From Candidatus Desantisbacteria bacterium CG2_30_40_21 (GTDB lineage Bacteria; UBA9089; CG2-30-40-21), in NCBI GenBank assembly GCA_001873945.1, contig MNYI01000050.1, positions 1 to 6,563 on the forward strand: DNA of 6,563 bases, given 5' to 3'. The notes below the pieces were generated by a model. That model searched no databases and was not told the DNA's origin. It saw only the letters and a list, made by a program, of their open reading frames with translations. A program made the position numbers and the translations under genes. Shown here in pieces: positions 1 to 5,598 of this stretch. How positions within the stretch are numbered: position 1 is the stretch's first letter; every line of letters begins with the position of its first letter.

Positions 1-5
1 AAAAA

Positions 6-122
6 GTTGATAAGTTGAATAGTTGATGGGTTGATAAGTGGATGAATTGATAGGAAATGTTTATGAATTATGAATCTGTGTTCCTTTAACCTATAAACTC
101 ATCAACCTATCAACCTATCAAT
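6..122. repeat. Inverted pair of degenerate octamer arrays
   Basis: Positions 6-53 are six consecutive 8-base units close to GTTGATAA (units start at 6, 14, 22, 30, 38 and 46). Positions 91-122 hold four units of the same octamer in the opposite orientation (CTATAAAC, TCATCAAC, CTATCAAC, CTATCAAT). The two arrays can pair over roughly 33 bases with mismatches, leaving a loop of about 35 bases. No gene is visible here. The function is unknown; the period and symmetry are read directly from the sequence. Confidence 0.75.
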
Positions 123-183
123 TTATGTGTTCTCCGTGGTGAATTACTTTACCTGAGTAGTTACATTGGATTAGAGAATTAGC

Positions 184-212
184 TTGACAAAATAGGAATA
201 ATGAGGTATCAT
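184..212 (+). promoter_or_regulatory. Predicted sigma70-type promoter of recA
   Basis: A perfect -35 box TTGACA lies at 184-189 and a -10 box TATCAT (one mismatch to TATAAT) at 207-212. The spacer is the optimal 17 bases. Transcription would start near 219, giving a leader of about 70 bases before recA. I see no LexA-type operator overlapping it: neither a CTGT-N8-ACAG palindrome nor a GAAC-N4-GTTC palindrome. Confidence 0.7.
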
Positions 213-278
213 AAATAAAAGCTGAAGGCTATTAGTTTTTCCCCTATAACCTGATAGTCTACAGTCTAAACAAATTTT

Positions 279-283
279 GGAGG
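279..283 (+). promoter_or_regulatory. Ribosome binding site fixing the recA start
   Basis: GGAGG lies 5 bases before the ATG at 289. An in-frame TTG at 277 would add four residues, but it overlaps this Shine-Dalgarno sequence and has no site of its own. The ATG at 289 is therefore the start. Confidence 0.85.
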
Positions 284-288
284 AAAAA

Positions 289-1311
289 ATGGAATTAGCG
301 GAAAAACAAAAGGCATTACAGCTTGCTTTAGCTCAGATTGAAAAACAGTTTGGACGAGGCTCAATCATGCGGTTGGGCGGGGAAGGGGCAAGGATAAAAA
401 TGCCTGCTATCTCTACAGGTGCTATTTCTCTTGATATAGCTATTGGTATTGGTGGTGTCCCCCGGGGAAGGGTTATTGAAATCTATGGGCAGGAATCATC
501 CGGAAAAACATCGCTAACCCTGCAAATTATCGCTCAGGCACAAAAAAGTGGCGGAATTGCTGCCTTTATTGATGCTGAACATGCCCTTGACCCATCTTAT
601 GCCAAAAAATTGGGGGTTGATATTGAGAATCTGCTTATTTCTCAGCCAGATACAGGGGAACAGGCATTAGAAATAGCAGAAACCCTGGTTCGCTCTGCAG
701 CAGTGGATGTTGTTGTTGTTGATTCTGTGGCTGCCCTTGTCCCCAAGGCAGAGTTAGAAGGGAATATGGGGGATAGTCACATGGGGTTGCAAGCCAGACT
801 AATGTCGCAAGGCTTACGAAAGCTTACATCCTCAGTATCTAAATCAAAAACAACCGTGATATTTATTAATCAACTGCGAGAAAAGATAGGTGTAATGTTT
901 GGCTCACCAGAAACAACCCCTGGTGGCAAGGCACTTAAGTTTTATGCCTCATTAAGGATGGATATGAGACGAGTTAATTCCATCATGCAGGGTGATACAG
1001 CTATTGGTAATCGGGTAAGAATTAAAATAGTAAAGAATAAGGTTGCTCCCCCATTTAAGCAGGTAGAGTTTGATATGATGTATGCTTCTGGTATCTCTCA
1101 GGAAGGATGCCTGTTAGACATGGGTGTATTGCATGGAATTATACAACAGAGCGGGACATGGTTTTCTTATGGTGATAAAAGACTTGGTCAGGGTAGGGAA
1201 AACGCCAAAGAATTCCTTAGATCAAATCCAACAGAAACAGCAGAGATTGAGAGAAAGATAAGGGAAAAGACTGGATTGATAGAGGAAGAGACGGCAACTG
1301 TTAAGGCATGA
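289..1311 (+). CDS. recA: Recombinase RecA
   Basis: RecA is the cytoplasmic ATP-dependent strand-exchange protein of homologous recombination. It coats single-stranded DNA, pairs it with homologous duplex and triggers LexA-type self-cleavage in the SOS response. From the ATG at 289 the protein has 340 residues, a normal RecA length. Walker A is GQESSGKT (67-74), the catalytic glutamate is E97 in DAEHALD, and Walker B is VVVVDS (141-146). DNA-binding loop L1 is around 157-165 (EGNMGDSHM). L2 follows the NQLREKIG motif (194-201) and contains the conserved GSPETTPGG stretch. The C-terminus (about 315-340) is rich in acidic residues, as in other RecA proteins. The gene is complete, has its own promoter and is insulated from hdrC by a long palindrome, so it is probably monocistronic. 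The neighbouring genes have no obvious link to recombination. Confidence 0.98.
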   Translation: MELAEKQKALQLALAQIEKQFGRGSIMRLGGEGARIKMPAISTGAISLDIAIGIGGVPRGRVIEIYGQESSGKTSLTLQIIAQAQKSGGIAAFIDAEHALDPSYAKKLGVDIENLLISQPDTGEQALEIAETLVRSAAVDVVVVDSVAALVPKAELEGNMGDSHMGLQARLMSQGLRKLTSSVSKSKTTVIFINQLREKIGVMFGSPETTPGGKALKFYASLRMDMRRVNSIMQGDTAIGNRVRIKIVKNKVAPPFKQVEFDMMYASGISQEGCLLDMGVLHGIIQQSGTWFSYGDKRLGQGRENAKEFLRSNPTETAEIERKIREKTGLIEEETATVKA

Positions 1312-1334
1312 TTATGACTTAGATAATGGGAGTA

Positions 1335-1494
1335 TATACTCAGGAAGGGTATAAATTACATTTTTCGCTGGTCTTAATCAACGATAGCTGCGTTGTTCAG
1401 GTTTGCAATAGTACACTATTGCAAACCTTCACGCCTTGCTCTCGTTGATTAATCCTCACCGAAAAAATCGCAATTTATACCCTTCCTGAGTATA
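1335..1494. mobile_element. 160-bp palindromic MITE-like element
   Basis: The outer arms 1335-1357 and 1472-1494 are perfect 23-bp inverted repeats. Inner matching arms include TTAATCAACGA (1374-1384) against its complement (1442-1452). The core is a perfect 14-bp hairpin (1399-1412 with 1415-1428) around the dinucleotide AC. The stretches between them also pair imperfectly, so almost the whole element folds on itself. It has no coding capacity, and this structure is typical of non-autonomous palindromic elements. I find no convincing target-site duplication at the borders. If transcribed from recA, its RNA would form a strong hairpin, but it lacks the T-run of an intrinsic terminator. Confidence 0.75.
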
Positions 1495-1496
1495 AT
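1491..1496 (+). promoter_or_regulatory. Possible -10 box for leaderless hdrC
   Basis: A perfect TATAAT lies at 1491-1496, straddling the right end of the palindromic element. The hdrC ATG is at 1503, where transcription would be expected to begin. The -35 region at 17-base spacing (TCGCAA, 1468-1473) is poor. No Shine-Dalgarno sequence precedes hdrC. A leaderless transcript is therefore plausible but unproven. Confidence 0.35.
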
Positions 1497-1502
1497 CTTG
1501 AA

Positions 1503-2060
1503 ATGATGCAAAAGTTATTAATAAATAATAATATTCTTAAATTCAAAGAAGATATTGAAGGGTTAAGCAAGCAAAGGATCTCAAACTGTTACCAATGTGG
1601 TAAATGCACGGCTGGTTGCCCAGTTGCTTTTGCTATGGATTATCCACCAAATCAGGTTATTCGTATGATTCAACTTGGCTTGAGGAATGAGGTAATGAGC
1701 AGCCATGCCATCTGGTTTTGTGCCTCTTGTGAAACCTGCACCACAAGGTGTCCCCGTGAGATAGATCTTGCCAGAATTATGGATTCCTTAAGAATTATAG
1801 CTCAAGCTGAAAATAAGGTAAGTGTTAGAGAAGTACCAATACTAAATCAAATATTCTTAAAATCAATTGAACTTACCGGCAGGGTTTATGAGGTAGGCGT
1901 TATCGGAGCATATAACTTCTTTAGCCTGAATCCATTCAAGGATATTCCGCTGGGGATAAAGATGTTTTTGAAGGGAAAGCTGAACCTGATGCCACACTCA
2001 GCAGGTAATTTTAGGGGATTATTTAAGAGGATACGCGAAAAGTCTTGCGATCGTAATTAG
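1503..2060 (+). CDS. hdrC: Heterodisulfide reductase subunit C-like iron-sulfur protein
   Basis: HdrC is a small ferredoxin-like subunit that passes electrons between HdrA (flavin) and HdrB (catalytic) in CoB-CoM heterodisulfide reductase and its bacterial relatives. The 185-residue length is normal. Two [4Fe-4S] motifs are visible: C29-x2-C32-x2-C35-x3-C39-P and C73-x2-C76-x2-C79-x3-C83-P. The rest (about 95-185) is the helical C-terminal half usual for HdrC. Two ATG codons in tandem (1503 and 1506) could start it, and neither has a ribosome site; the palindromic element ends only 8 bases upstream. Its natural partner hdrB lies about 1.1 kb downstream instead of adjacent, and no hdrA is in the window. 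The physiological substrate in bacteria is not known from sequence; methanogen-type CoM/CoB chemistry should not be assumed. Confidence 0.9.
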   Translation: MMQKLLINNNILKFKEDIEGLSKQRISNCYQCGKCTAGCPVAFAMDYPPNQVIRMIQLGLRNEVMSSHAIWFCASCETCTTRCPREIDLARIMDSLRIIAQAENKVSVREVPILNQIFLKSIELTGRVYEVGVIGAYNFFSLNPFKDIPLGIKMFLKGKLNLMPHSAGNFRGLFKRIREKSCDRN

Positions 2061-2212
2061 AATTGTTGGACATCAGTCACTATTTCTTGTATCAAGGAGA
2101 TAAGAAAGGACAGCAACCGATAAAAGTCTAACCAGTCGCTGAAATTGATGGCGTTTCACGCTGTAGATTAGCTCCACATTAGATTACAAATTCATATATT
2201 TGGAGAATCAAC

Positions 2213-2689
2213 ATGTTAAAACCAAGTGTGTACATTGAAACTACTGTAATAAGTTATGTGGCTGCAAGACCAAGCCGTGATCTAATTGTAGCAGCACATC
2301 AGCAAGTTACCATAGAATGGTGGGAAAACACATTGCCTCGTTGTGATTCTTTTATATCCCCCCTGGTTATTGAAGAAGTGGCAAGAGGAGATAAGGAGGC
2401 AGCAAAACTTCGATTGAAGAAAATATCGAATTTCCCAGTATTAAAAATTACTACTGAAGTGAGAGAACTGGCTGATATGTACTTTGCACAGACCCAAATT
2501 CCGGAAAAAGCGAGAGGCGATACTTATCATTTGGCTTTAGCCACATACCACGGGATGGATTTTCTGGTATCGTGGAATTTTACTCACATTCTTGCTGCAT
2601 CAGTTAAAATAATTATTCAAAATATCAATACTGATCGAGGTATTCAAACACCTATAATCTGTTCTCCTGAAGAACTAATGGAGGTATAA
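2213..2689 (+). CDS. PIN-domain protein, VapC-like toxin candidate
   Basis: PIN domains are metal-dependent ribonuclease folds, and VapC-type toxins use them to cut tRNA or rRNA. This 158-residue protein has the layout of a PIN subfamily that opens with YIETT. Likely acidic-site residues are E9 (first strand, where most VapCs have Asp), E54 in VIEEVARGD and D103 in ARGDTYHLALA. The usual fourth Asp region reads WNFTH, so N122 stands in its place. The ending PIICSPEELMEV is also familiar from this subfamily. GGAG at 2202-2205 lies 7 bases before the ATG. The small downstream gene begins 2 bases after its stop, suggesting a toxin-antitoxin pair. Toxicity is inferred from the family and not shown here. 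The 152 bases upstream hold only a weak hairpin (GGCGT/ACGCT near 2150) and no clear promoter. Confidence 0.8.
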   Translation: MLKPSVYIETTVISYVAARPSRDLIVAAHQQVTIEWWENTLPRCDSFISPLVIEEVARGDKEAAKLRLKKISNFPVLKITTEVRELADMYFAQTQIPEKARGDTYHLALATYHGMDFLVSWNFTHILAASVKIIIQNINTDRGIQTPIICSPEELMEV

Positions 2690-2691
2690 AT

Positions 2692-2877
2692 ATGCAAAAA
2701 GATACTATCGTAGAAGAGGTTCGTAGCATCCGGCATGAAATTGAATGTGAATGTCAAGAAGACCCTGACAAACTTTTTGAGTATTTCCAAAATTCACAAA
2801 GGAATCTTAACGATCGACTTGTGTGCCGAAAACCAAAACTCCTTGAACTACCACCACAAAGGCAAAAGGCGGCATAA
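2692..2877 (+). CDS. Small partner of the PIN-domain protein, putative antitoxin
   Basis: This is a 61-residue charged protein that starts 2 bases after the PIN gene stop. GGAGG (2680-2684), inside the end of that gene, lies 7 bases before its ATG, so the two are almost certainly co-translated. Its N-terminus (KDTIVEEVRSIRHEI) matches a pattern I recognise from small proteins encoded next to this PIN subfamily, where they are taken as antitoxins. I cannot name the family. The first 35 residues look helical; the tail is basic and proline-containing (KPKLLELPPQRQKAA). There is no obvious DNA-binding fold such as AbrB or ribbon-helix-helix, so autoregulation is uncertain. The overlapping reading frame from 2735 is a shadow. 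Confidence 0.6.
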   Translation: MQKDTIVEEVRSIRHEIECECQEDPDKLFEYFQNSQRNLNDRLVCRKPKLLELPPQRQKAA

Positions 2878-2907
2878 TATAAGGTTAAAGATTATCAAGA
2901 ATAACAC

Positions 2908-2980
2908 GATCCGTATGACAGGAGACCGTCATGTACAGTTCTGTGAGGGACTTGGGGGGTGAAATTCCCCCTTGTCCACT
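2908..2980 (+). ncRNA. Orphan group II intron 3' end (domains V and VI)
   Basis: Positions 2908-2941 match the 34-nt length and sequence pattern of group II intron domain V: GATCCGTATGAC, a loop around GGAGA, then GTCATGTACAGTTC, including the two-base AT bulge on the 3' strand. The catalytic triad, normally AGC, reads ATC, and one stem pair is C-A, so this copy looks inactive. It is followed by a domain VI-like hairpin (about 2944-2976) with a GGGGG/CCCCC stem and the terminal CCACTCG, close to the usual CCTACTCG. No reverse transcriptase or 5' intron domains are present. It is probably a relic of an intron insertion. Confidence 0.65.
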
Positions 2981-2998
2981 CGGCAGTTAATTCTTTTA

Positions 2999-3110
2999 TA
3001 ACTACGAATAGGCTATGTAGTTACGATTTTTTGCTGTTTTGAAATGCGTAGGAAATAACAATAGCTAAGTAGTTACCAAAATACACAACAATGTGTTGAG
3101 CAAACAGCAT
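2999..3110. repeat. Short repeats built on GTAGTTAC upstream of hdrB
   Basis: GCTATGTAGTTAC (3012-3024) recurs with one mismatch as GCTAAGTAGTTAC (3064-3076), 52 bases on. TAACTAC (2999-3005) is the inverse of GTAGTTA (3017-3023), so the first copy can form a small hairpin. TGCTGTTT (3032-3039) has an inverted partner AAACAGCA (3102-3109). The same GTAGTTAC octamer also occurs at 157-164 before recA. This may be a degraded repeat element or a regulatory leader; no strong promoter is visible. Confidence 0.4.
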
Positions 3111-3141
3111 AAATACCACCGCCAATTTTACGAGGAGAAAC

Positions 3142-3993
3142 ATGTATAAGATTGCCTACTTTCCCGGTTGTTCATTGGGTTCAACCGCAAAAGAATACGG
3201 GACATCAACTGAGCTTATCTGCAAGGATTTAGGGATTGAGTTGGTTAAAATTCCTGATTGGGTTTGTTGTGGTGCTACTACAGCCCATATTACCTCTGAA
3301 TTAATGGCAGCTGCTCTTCCGGCAATGAGCTTGCTTCAGGCAGAAAAGCAAACCCTGCCTATTTGCTCACCATGCTCTGCCTGCTTCTCCAGACTTAAAT
3401 TAGCAGACATTGCCCTGAAAAAGGATGCACAGCTAAGGATGGATGTAGCTGAGGTTATTGGGGAAGAATATAAGGGCACGGTAGAGGTTTTACACCTTTG
3501 GCAGGTCATACAAAAATACGGTAATCTGAGGACGAAAGAGCCGAAAAAAGAGCTAAAAGGGCTGAGGGTGGCTTCATACTATGGCTGCCTGCTTACCCGT
3601 CCGCCAGAGGTTTGCCCTGATGAACGGACAGAAGACCCTCAATTCTTAGATAATATGGTCAATTCTCTGGGCGGCGAATCTGTTCGATGGAATTATAAAA
3701 CCGAATGTTGCGGGGCAGCGTTTTCATTGACAAAAACAGATATTGTTCACAGGCTTTCAGGGGAGATACTAAAGGATGCCAAGGAATCTGGTGCAGATTG
3801 CATCATGGTTGCCTGCCCACTTTGCCATTCTAATCTGGATGCCAGACAGGCAGAAATGAAGCTGGATTTCAGTATTCCTATTTTATATTTTACGCAATTG
3901 ATTGGATTAGGATTAGGTTATGGGTATGCAGAATTAGGATTGAGGAAGCATTTTGTTCAGGCAAAAGGGTTGTTGAGGTCAAAAGGATTGTAA
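3142..3993 (+). CDS. hdrB: Heterodisulfide reductase subunit B-like protein
   Basis: HdrB is the catalytic subunit of heterodisulfide reductase, where two unusual non-cubane [4Fe-4S] clusters split a disulfide. The 283-residue protein has both cysteine-rich CCG domains intact. The first uses C10, C42-C43-G and C78-x2-C81; the second uses C149, C189-C190-G and C225-x2-C228. All ligands expected for both clusters are present, so the protein should be functional. GAGGAG at 3132-3137 lies 4 bases before the ATG. It would normally pair with HdrC and HdrA; hdrC is upstream beyond the PIN module, and hdrA is missing from the window. The methyltransferase gene begins 16 bases after its stop, so the two may be co-transcribed despite unrelated roles. 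The bacterial substrate cannot be told from the sequence. Confidence 0.92.
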   Translation: MYKIAYFPGCSLGSTAKEYGTSTELICKDLGIELVKIPDWVCCGATTAHITSELMAAALPAMSLLQAEKQTLPICSPCSACFSRLKLADIALKKDAQLRMDVAEVIGEEYKGTVEVLHLWQVIQKYGNLRTKEPKKELKGLRVASYYGCLLTRPPEVCPDERTEDPQFLDNMVNSLGGESVRWNYKTECCGAAFSLTKTDIVHRLSGEILKDAKESGADCIMVACPLCHSNLDARQAEMKLDFSIPILYFTQLIGLGLGYGYAELGLRKHFVQAKGLLRSKGL

Positions 3994-4009
3994 ACATTAG
4001 AGGCATAAA

Positions 4010-4924
4010 ATGATTGAAACAAATACATTATTCTCGATAAAAGAGGCAAGTGTTTGGGCAACAGAGCATTTAGGGAAAACTGTTACACCCTCTAATATAT
4101 CTTACCTTATTCAGTATGGACGAATAAAGAAGATTGGCGATAACGGCACGACTCAGGTTTCAAGGCAAGAACTTATGGGCTATTACAACTCCTACAACGG
4201 TAACCGTGAGTTTGCTTGGAAAGACCAACTTGGTGAGGACTTAAACTGGGCTTTGTCTTTTGACAAATACAAAGAAGCGGAAACAACAAAGCATGTCCAC
4301 CGATTACATCCTTATAAGGGTAAATTTATTCCTCAGCTTGTGGAATACTTTCTGGATAGCCATACTGATAATTTCAAAAAGCAGGTTTATTTCAAGAAAG
4401 GTGACATTATTCTTGATCCATTTTCAGGAAGCGGAACAACAATGGTTCAATCTTGTGAATTGGGAATGCACGCTATCGGTATTGATGTCTCTGCCTTTAA
4501 TGCTTTGATTGGAAATTGTAAGGTTGCAAGATATGATTTTGTTGATGTTCAAGCTGAAATTAATCGAATAACAAAGGTACTCAAAGAATTCCTTGCAAAT
4601 TCTCGCACCCTTGAATTTGAAAAAAAACTTTTACAAGTACTTTACGACTTCAATAACAGATATTTCCCTGTTCCTGATTACAAATACAATCTTCAACGAG
4701 GAGAAATAAACGAAGATAAATATGGAACAGAAAAAGAGAAAGAATTTTTACCTATTTTCAATAATCTCGTTAAAGAATACAACATAAAGCTAAAACAGGA
4801 TAAAACAGACACCTTTCTTGACAAGTGGTATTCGCAAAACATCAGGGATGAAATTCAATTTGTGTTACTGAAATCAAAAAGATTAAAAATCTTGCTACAA
4901 AAAAAATCATTAGCATTATTTTAA
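4010..4924 (+). CDS. Methyltransferase N-terminal segment: HTH and motif I
   Basis: This is the first reading frame of the split methyltransferase (304 residues as read). Residues about 7-58 (FSIKEASVWATEHLG to QELMGYY) resemble a MerR/excisionase-like winged helix-turn-helix, which may aid DNA recognition or autoregulate the operon. HPYKGKFIPQLVEYFL (100-115) resembles the conserved stretch preceding motif I in related enzymes. DPFSGSGTT (136-144) binds S-adenosylmethionine, and D159 in GIDVS is the likely ribose-contacting acidic residue. A long lysine-rich region (about 185-290) probably holds the target-recognition part. The last 18 or so residues (from 4868) are probably out of frame. 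On its own this product lacks the catalytic motif and should be inactive. AGAGG at 3999-4003, 6 bases upstream, is a moderate ribosome site. Confidence 0.7.
   Translation: MIETNTLFSIKEASVWATEHLGKTVTPSNISYLIQYGRIKKIGDNGTTQVSRQELMGYYNSYNGNREFAWKDQLGEDLNWALSFDKYKEAETTKHVHRLHPYKGKFIPQLVEYFLDSHTDNFKKQVYFKKGDIILDPFSGSGTTMVQSCELGMHAIGIDVSAFNALIGNCKVARYDFVDVQAEINRITKVLKEFLANSRTLEFEKKLLQVLYDFNNRYFPVPDYKYNLQRGEINEDKYGTEKEKEFLPIFNNLVKEYNIKLKQDKTDTFLDKWYSQNIRDEIQFVLLKSKRLKILLQKKSLALF
4899..4906 (+). other. A8 slippery run in frame for a -1 shift
   Basis: Eight consecutive A's are read as CAA AAA AAA in the 0 frame, giving A_AAA_AAA in the exact register for -1 slippage. The shift leads into the frame that encodes the rest of the methyltransferase. 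The 0-frame stop is at 4922-4924, 15 bases after the run. Downstream there is only a weak 5-bp hairpin (AGAAC 4927-4931 with GTTCT 4937-4941). Transcriptional slippage is equally possible. Confidence 0.4.
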
Positions 4925-5106
4925 GCAGAACCATTCGTTCTTGTAGGGCAACAACCCACGCTGATCTGGCAACACTTATTGAACCAATTACAGCAACCTA
5001 TTACTGTTCAAAGCATGGCAAGGTCTGTAAGCCACTTTTTTCAATTCTTAAATGGTGGGGAGCCTACACGAAAGATACCCTTGCAAGGCTTTATCAATTT
5101 GACAGA

Positions 5107-5598
5107 TTGCGAACCCAAACCTTTCAATATTGCTTAACAGGGGATAGTAGAACCATTGATATATTTGGAGAAATCGAAAAAAGAAATATTGCATTTTTCG
5201 AGTTAGCTCAAAAGCAAAAAATCAAGGGTATTTTTTCAAGTCCACCTTATGTTGGCTTAATTGATTATCACGAACAACACGCATATGCTTATGACCTTTA
5301 TGGTTTCCAGCGAAAAGACGAATTGGAGATTGGCCCTCTCTATAAAGGACAAGGCAGGGAAGCAAAAGAAAGCTACATACAAGGAATATCTGAAGTGCTT
5401 AATAACTGTAAAAAATATTTGGTTGACGATTACGAGATTTTTCTTGTGGCAAATGATAAATACAATATGTATCCGCTCATTGCTGAAAATGCAGGGATGA
5501 AAATCGTTAATCAGTTTAAGCGGCCGGTGTTGAATCGCACTGAAAAGGATAAAGGGGCGTATTCGGAAACTATTTTTCACTTAAAGGCAAGGTTATAA
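5107..5598 (+). CDS. Methyltransferase C-terminal segment with SPPY motif
   Basis: This is the second part of the split methyltransferase. The coding frame is really open from 4852, and the TTG at 5107 is only the first permissible internal start; it has no convincing ribosome site. Sequence between 4867 and 5107 encodes conserved-looking ILSRTIRSCRATTH and a cysteine-containing stretch (YYCSKHGKVCKP). The catalytic motif SPPY is at 5239-5250, followed by VGLIDYHEQHAYAYDLYG. The last part (YEIFLVANDKYNMY, ETIFHLKARL) looks like the final strands of the methyltransferase fold. Without motif I it cannot bind the cofactor in the normal way, so as a separate product it should be inactive unless it associates with the first segment. 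Its stop shares one base with the endonuclease ATG (TAATG). Confidence 0.6.
   Translation: MRTQTFQYCLTGDSRTIDIFGEIEKRNIAFFELAQKQKIKGIFSSPPYVGLIDYHEQHAYAYDLYGFQRKDELEIGPLYKGQGREAKESYIQGISEVLNNCKKYLVDDYEIFLVANDKYNMYPLIAENAGMKIVNQFKRPVLNRTEKDKGAYSETIFHLKARL

Larger units (their letters stand above)
4010..5598 (+). pseudogene. DNA methyltransferase gene split by a frameshift
   Basis: Two adjacent reading frames together make one DNA (cytosine-N4-type) methyltransferase, the protective half of a type II restriction-modification system. The 0 frame runs from 4010 to the stop at 4922-4924. The rest of the protein is in the -1 frame, which is open from about 4852 to the stop at 5596-5598. Restoring one base gives about 529 residues with S-adenosylmethionine motif I (DPFSGSGTT) before catalytic motif IV (SPPY). 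SPPY is typical of N4-cytosine enzymes, whereas N6-adenine enzymes usually have DPPY. Reading the -1 frame right after F-V-L (4859-4867) gives TEIKKIKNLATKK, then IISIILSRTIRSC, which fits this family better than the 0-frame continuation. I therefore place a one-base loss near 4867. It could be a true mutation, an assembly error or a site rescued by slippage. The paired endonuclease gene is intact. Confidence 0.8.

Noticed and set aside
6..122. CRISPR array
   Set aside because: The repeats are 8-base units in direct tandem with no spacers, and no cas genes are present.
184..288. LexA/SOS operator before recA
   Set aside because: I looked for CTGT-N8-ACAG and GAAC-N4-GTTC palindromes near the promoter and found none; an unknown SOS box type cannot be excluded.
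1399..1428. Intrinsic terminator of recA
   Set aside because: The 14-bp hairpin is strong but is not followed by a T-run and is the core of a larger palindrome.
2066..2095. Promoter for the PIN gene (TTGGAC, 18 bases, TATCAA)
   Set aside because: Both boxes are weak and lie about 120 bases upstream; a chance match is likely in AT-rich DNA.
2735..2962. 75-residue reading frame overlapping the PIN partner
   Set aside because: It is in another frame of the better-supported 61-residue gene, has no ribosome site, and runs into the intron domain V/VI structure.
3039..3067. Promoter for hdrB (TTGAAA, 17 bases, TAGCTA)
   Set aside because: The -10 box matches consensus at only the first two positions.
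4260..4508. 82-residue reading frame inside the methyltransferase
   Set aside because: It is a shadow frame over the conserved motif I region; its product shows no recognisable features.
5261..5500. 79-residue plus-strand reading frame inside the methyltransferase C-terminal part
   Set aside because: It overlaps the SPPY-containing frame, which has clear family features.
5257..5580. Minus-strand 107-residue reading frame
   Set aside because: It lies antisense to the conserved methyltransferase C-terminus, and its composition looks like reverse-complement AT-rich coding sequence.
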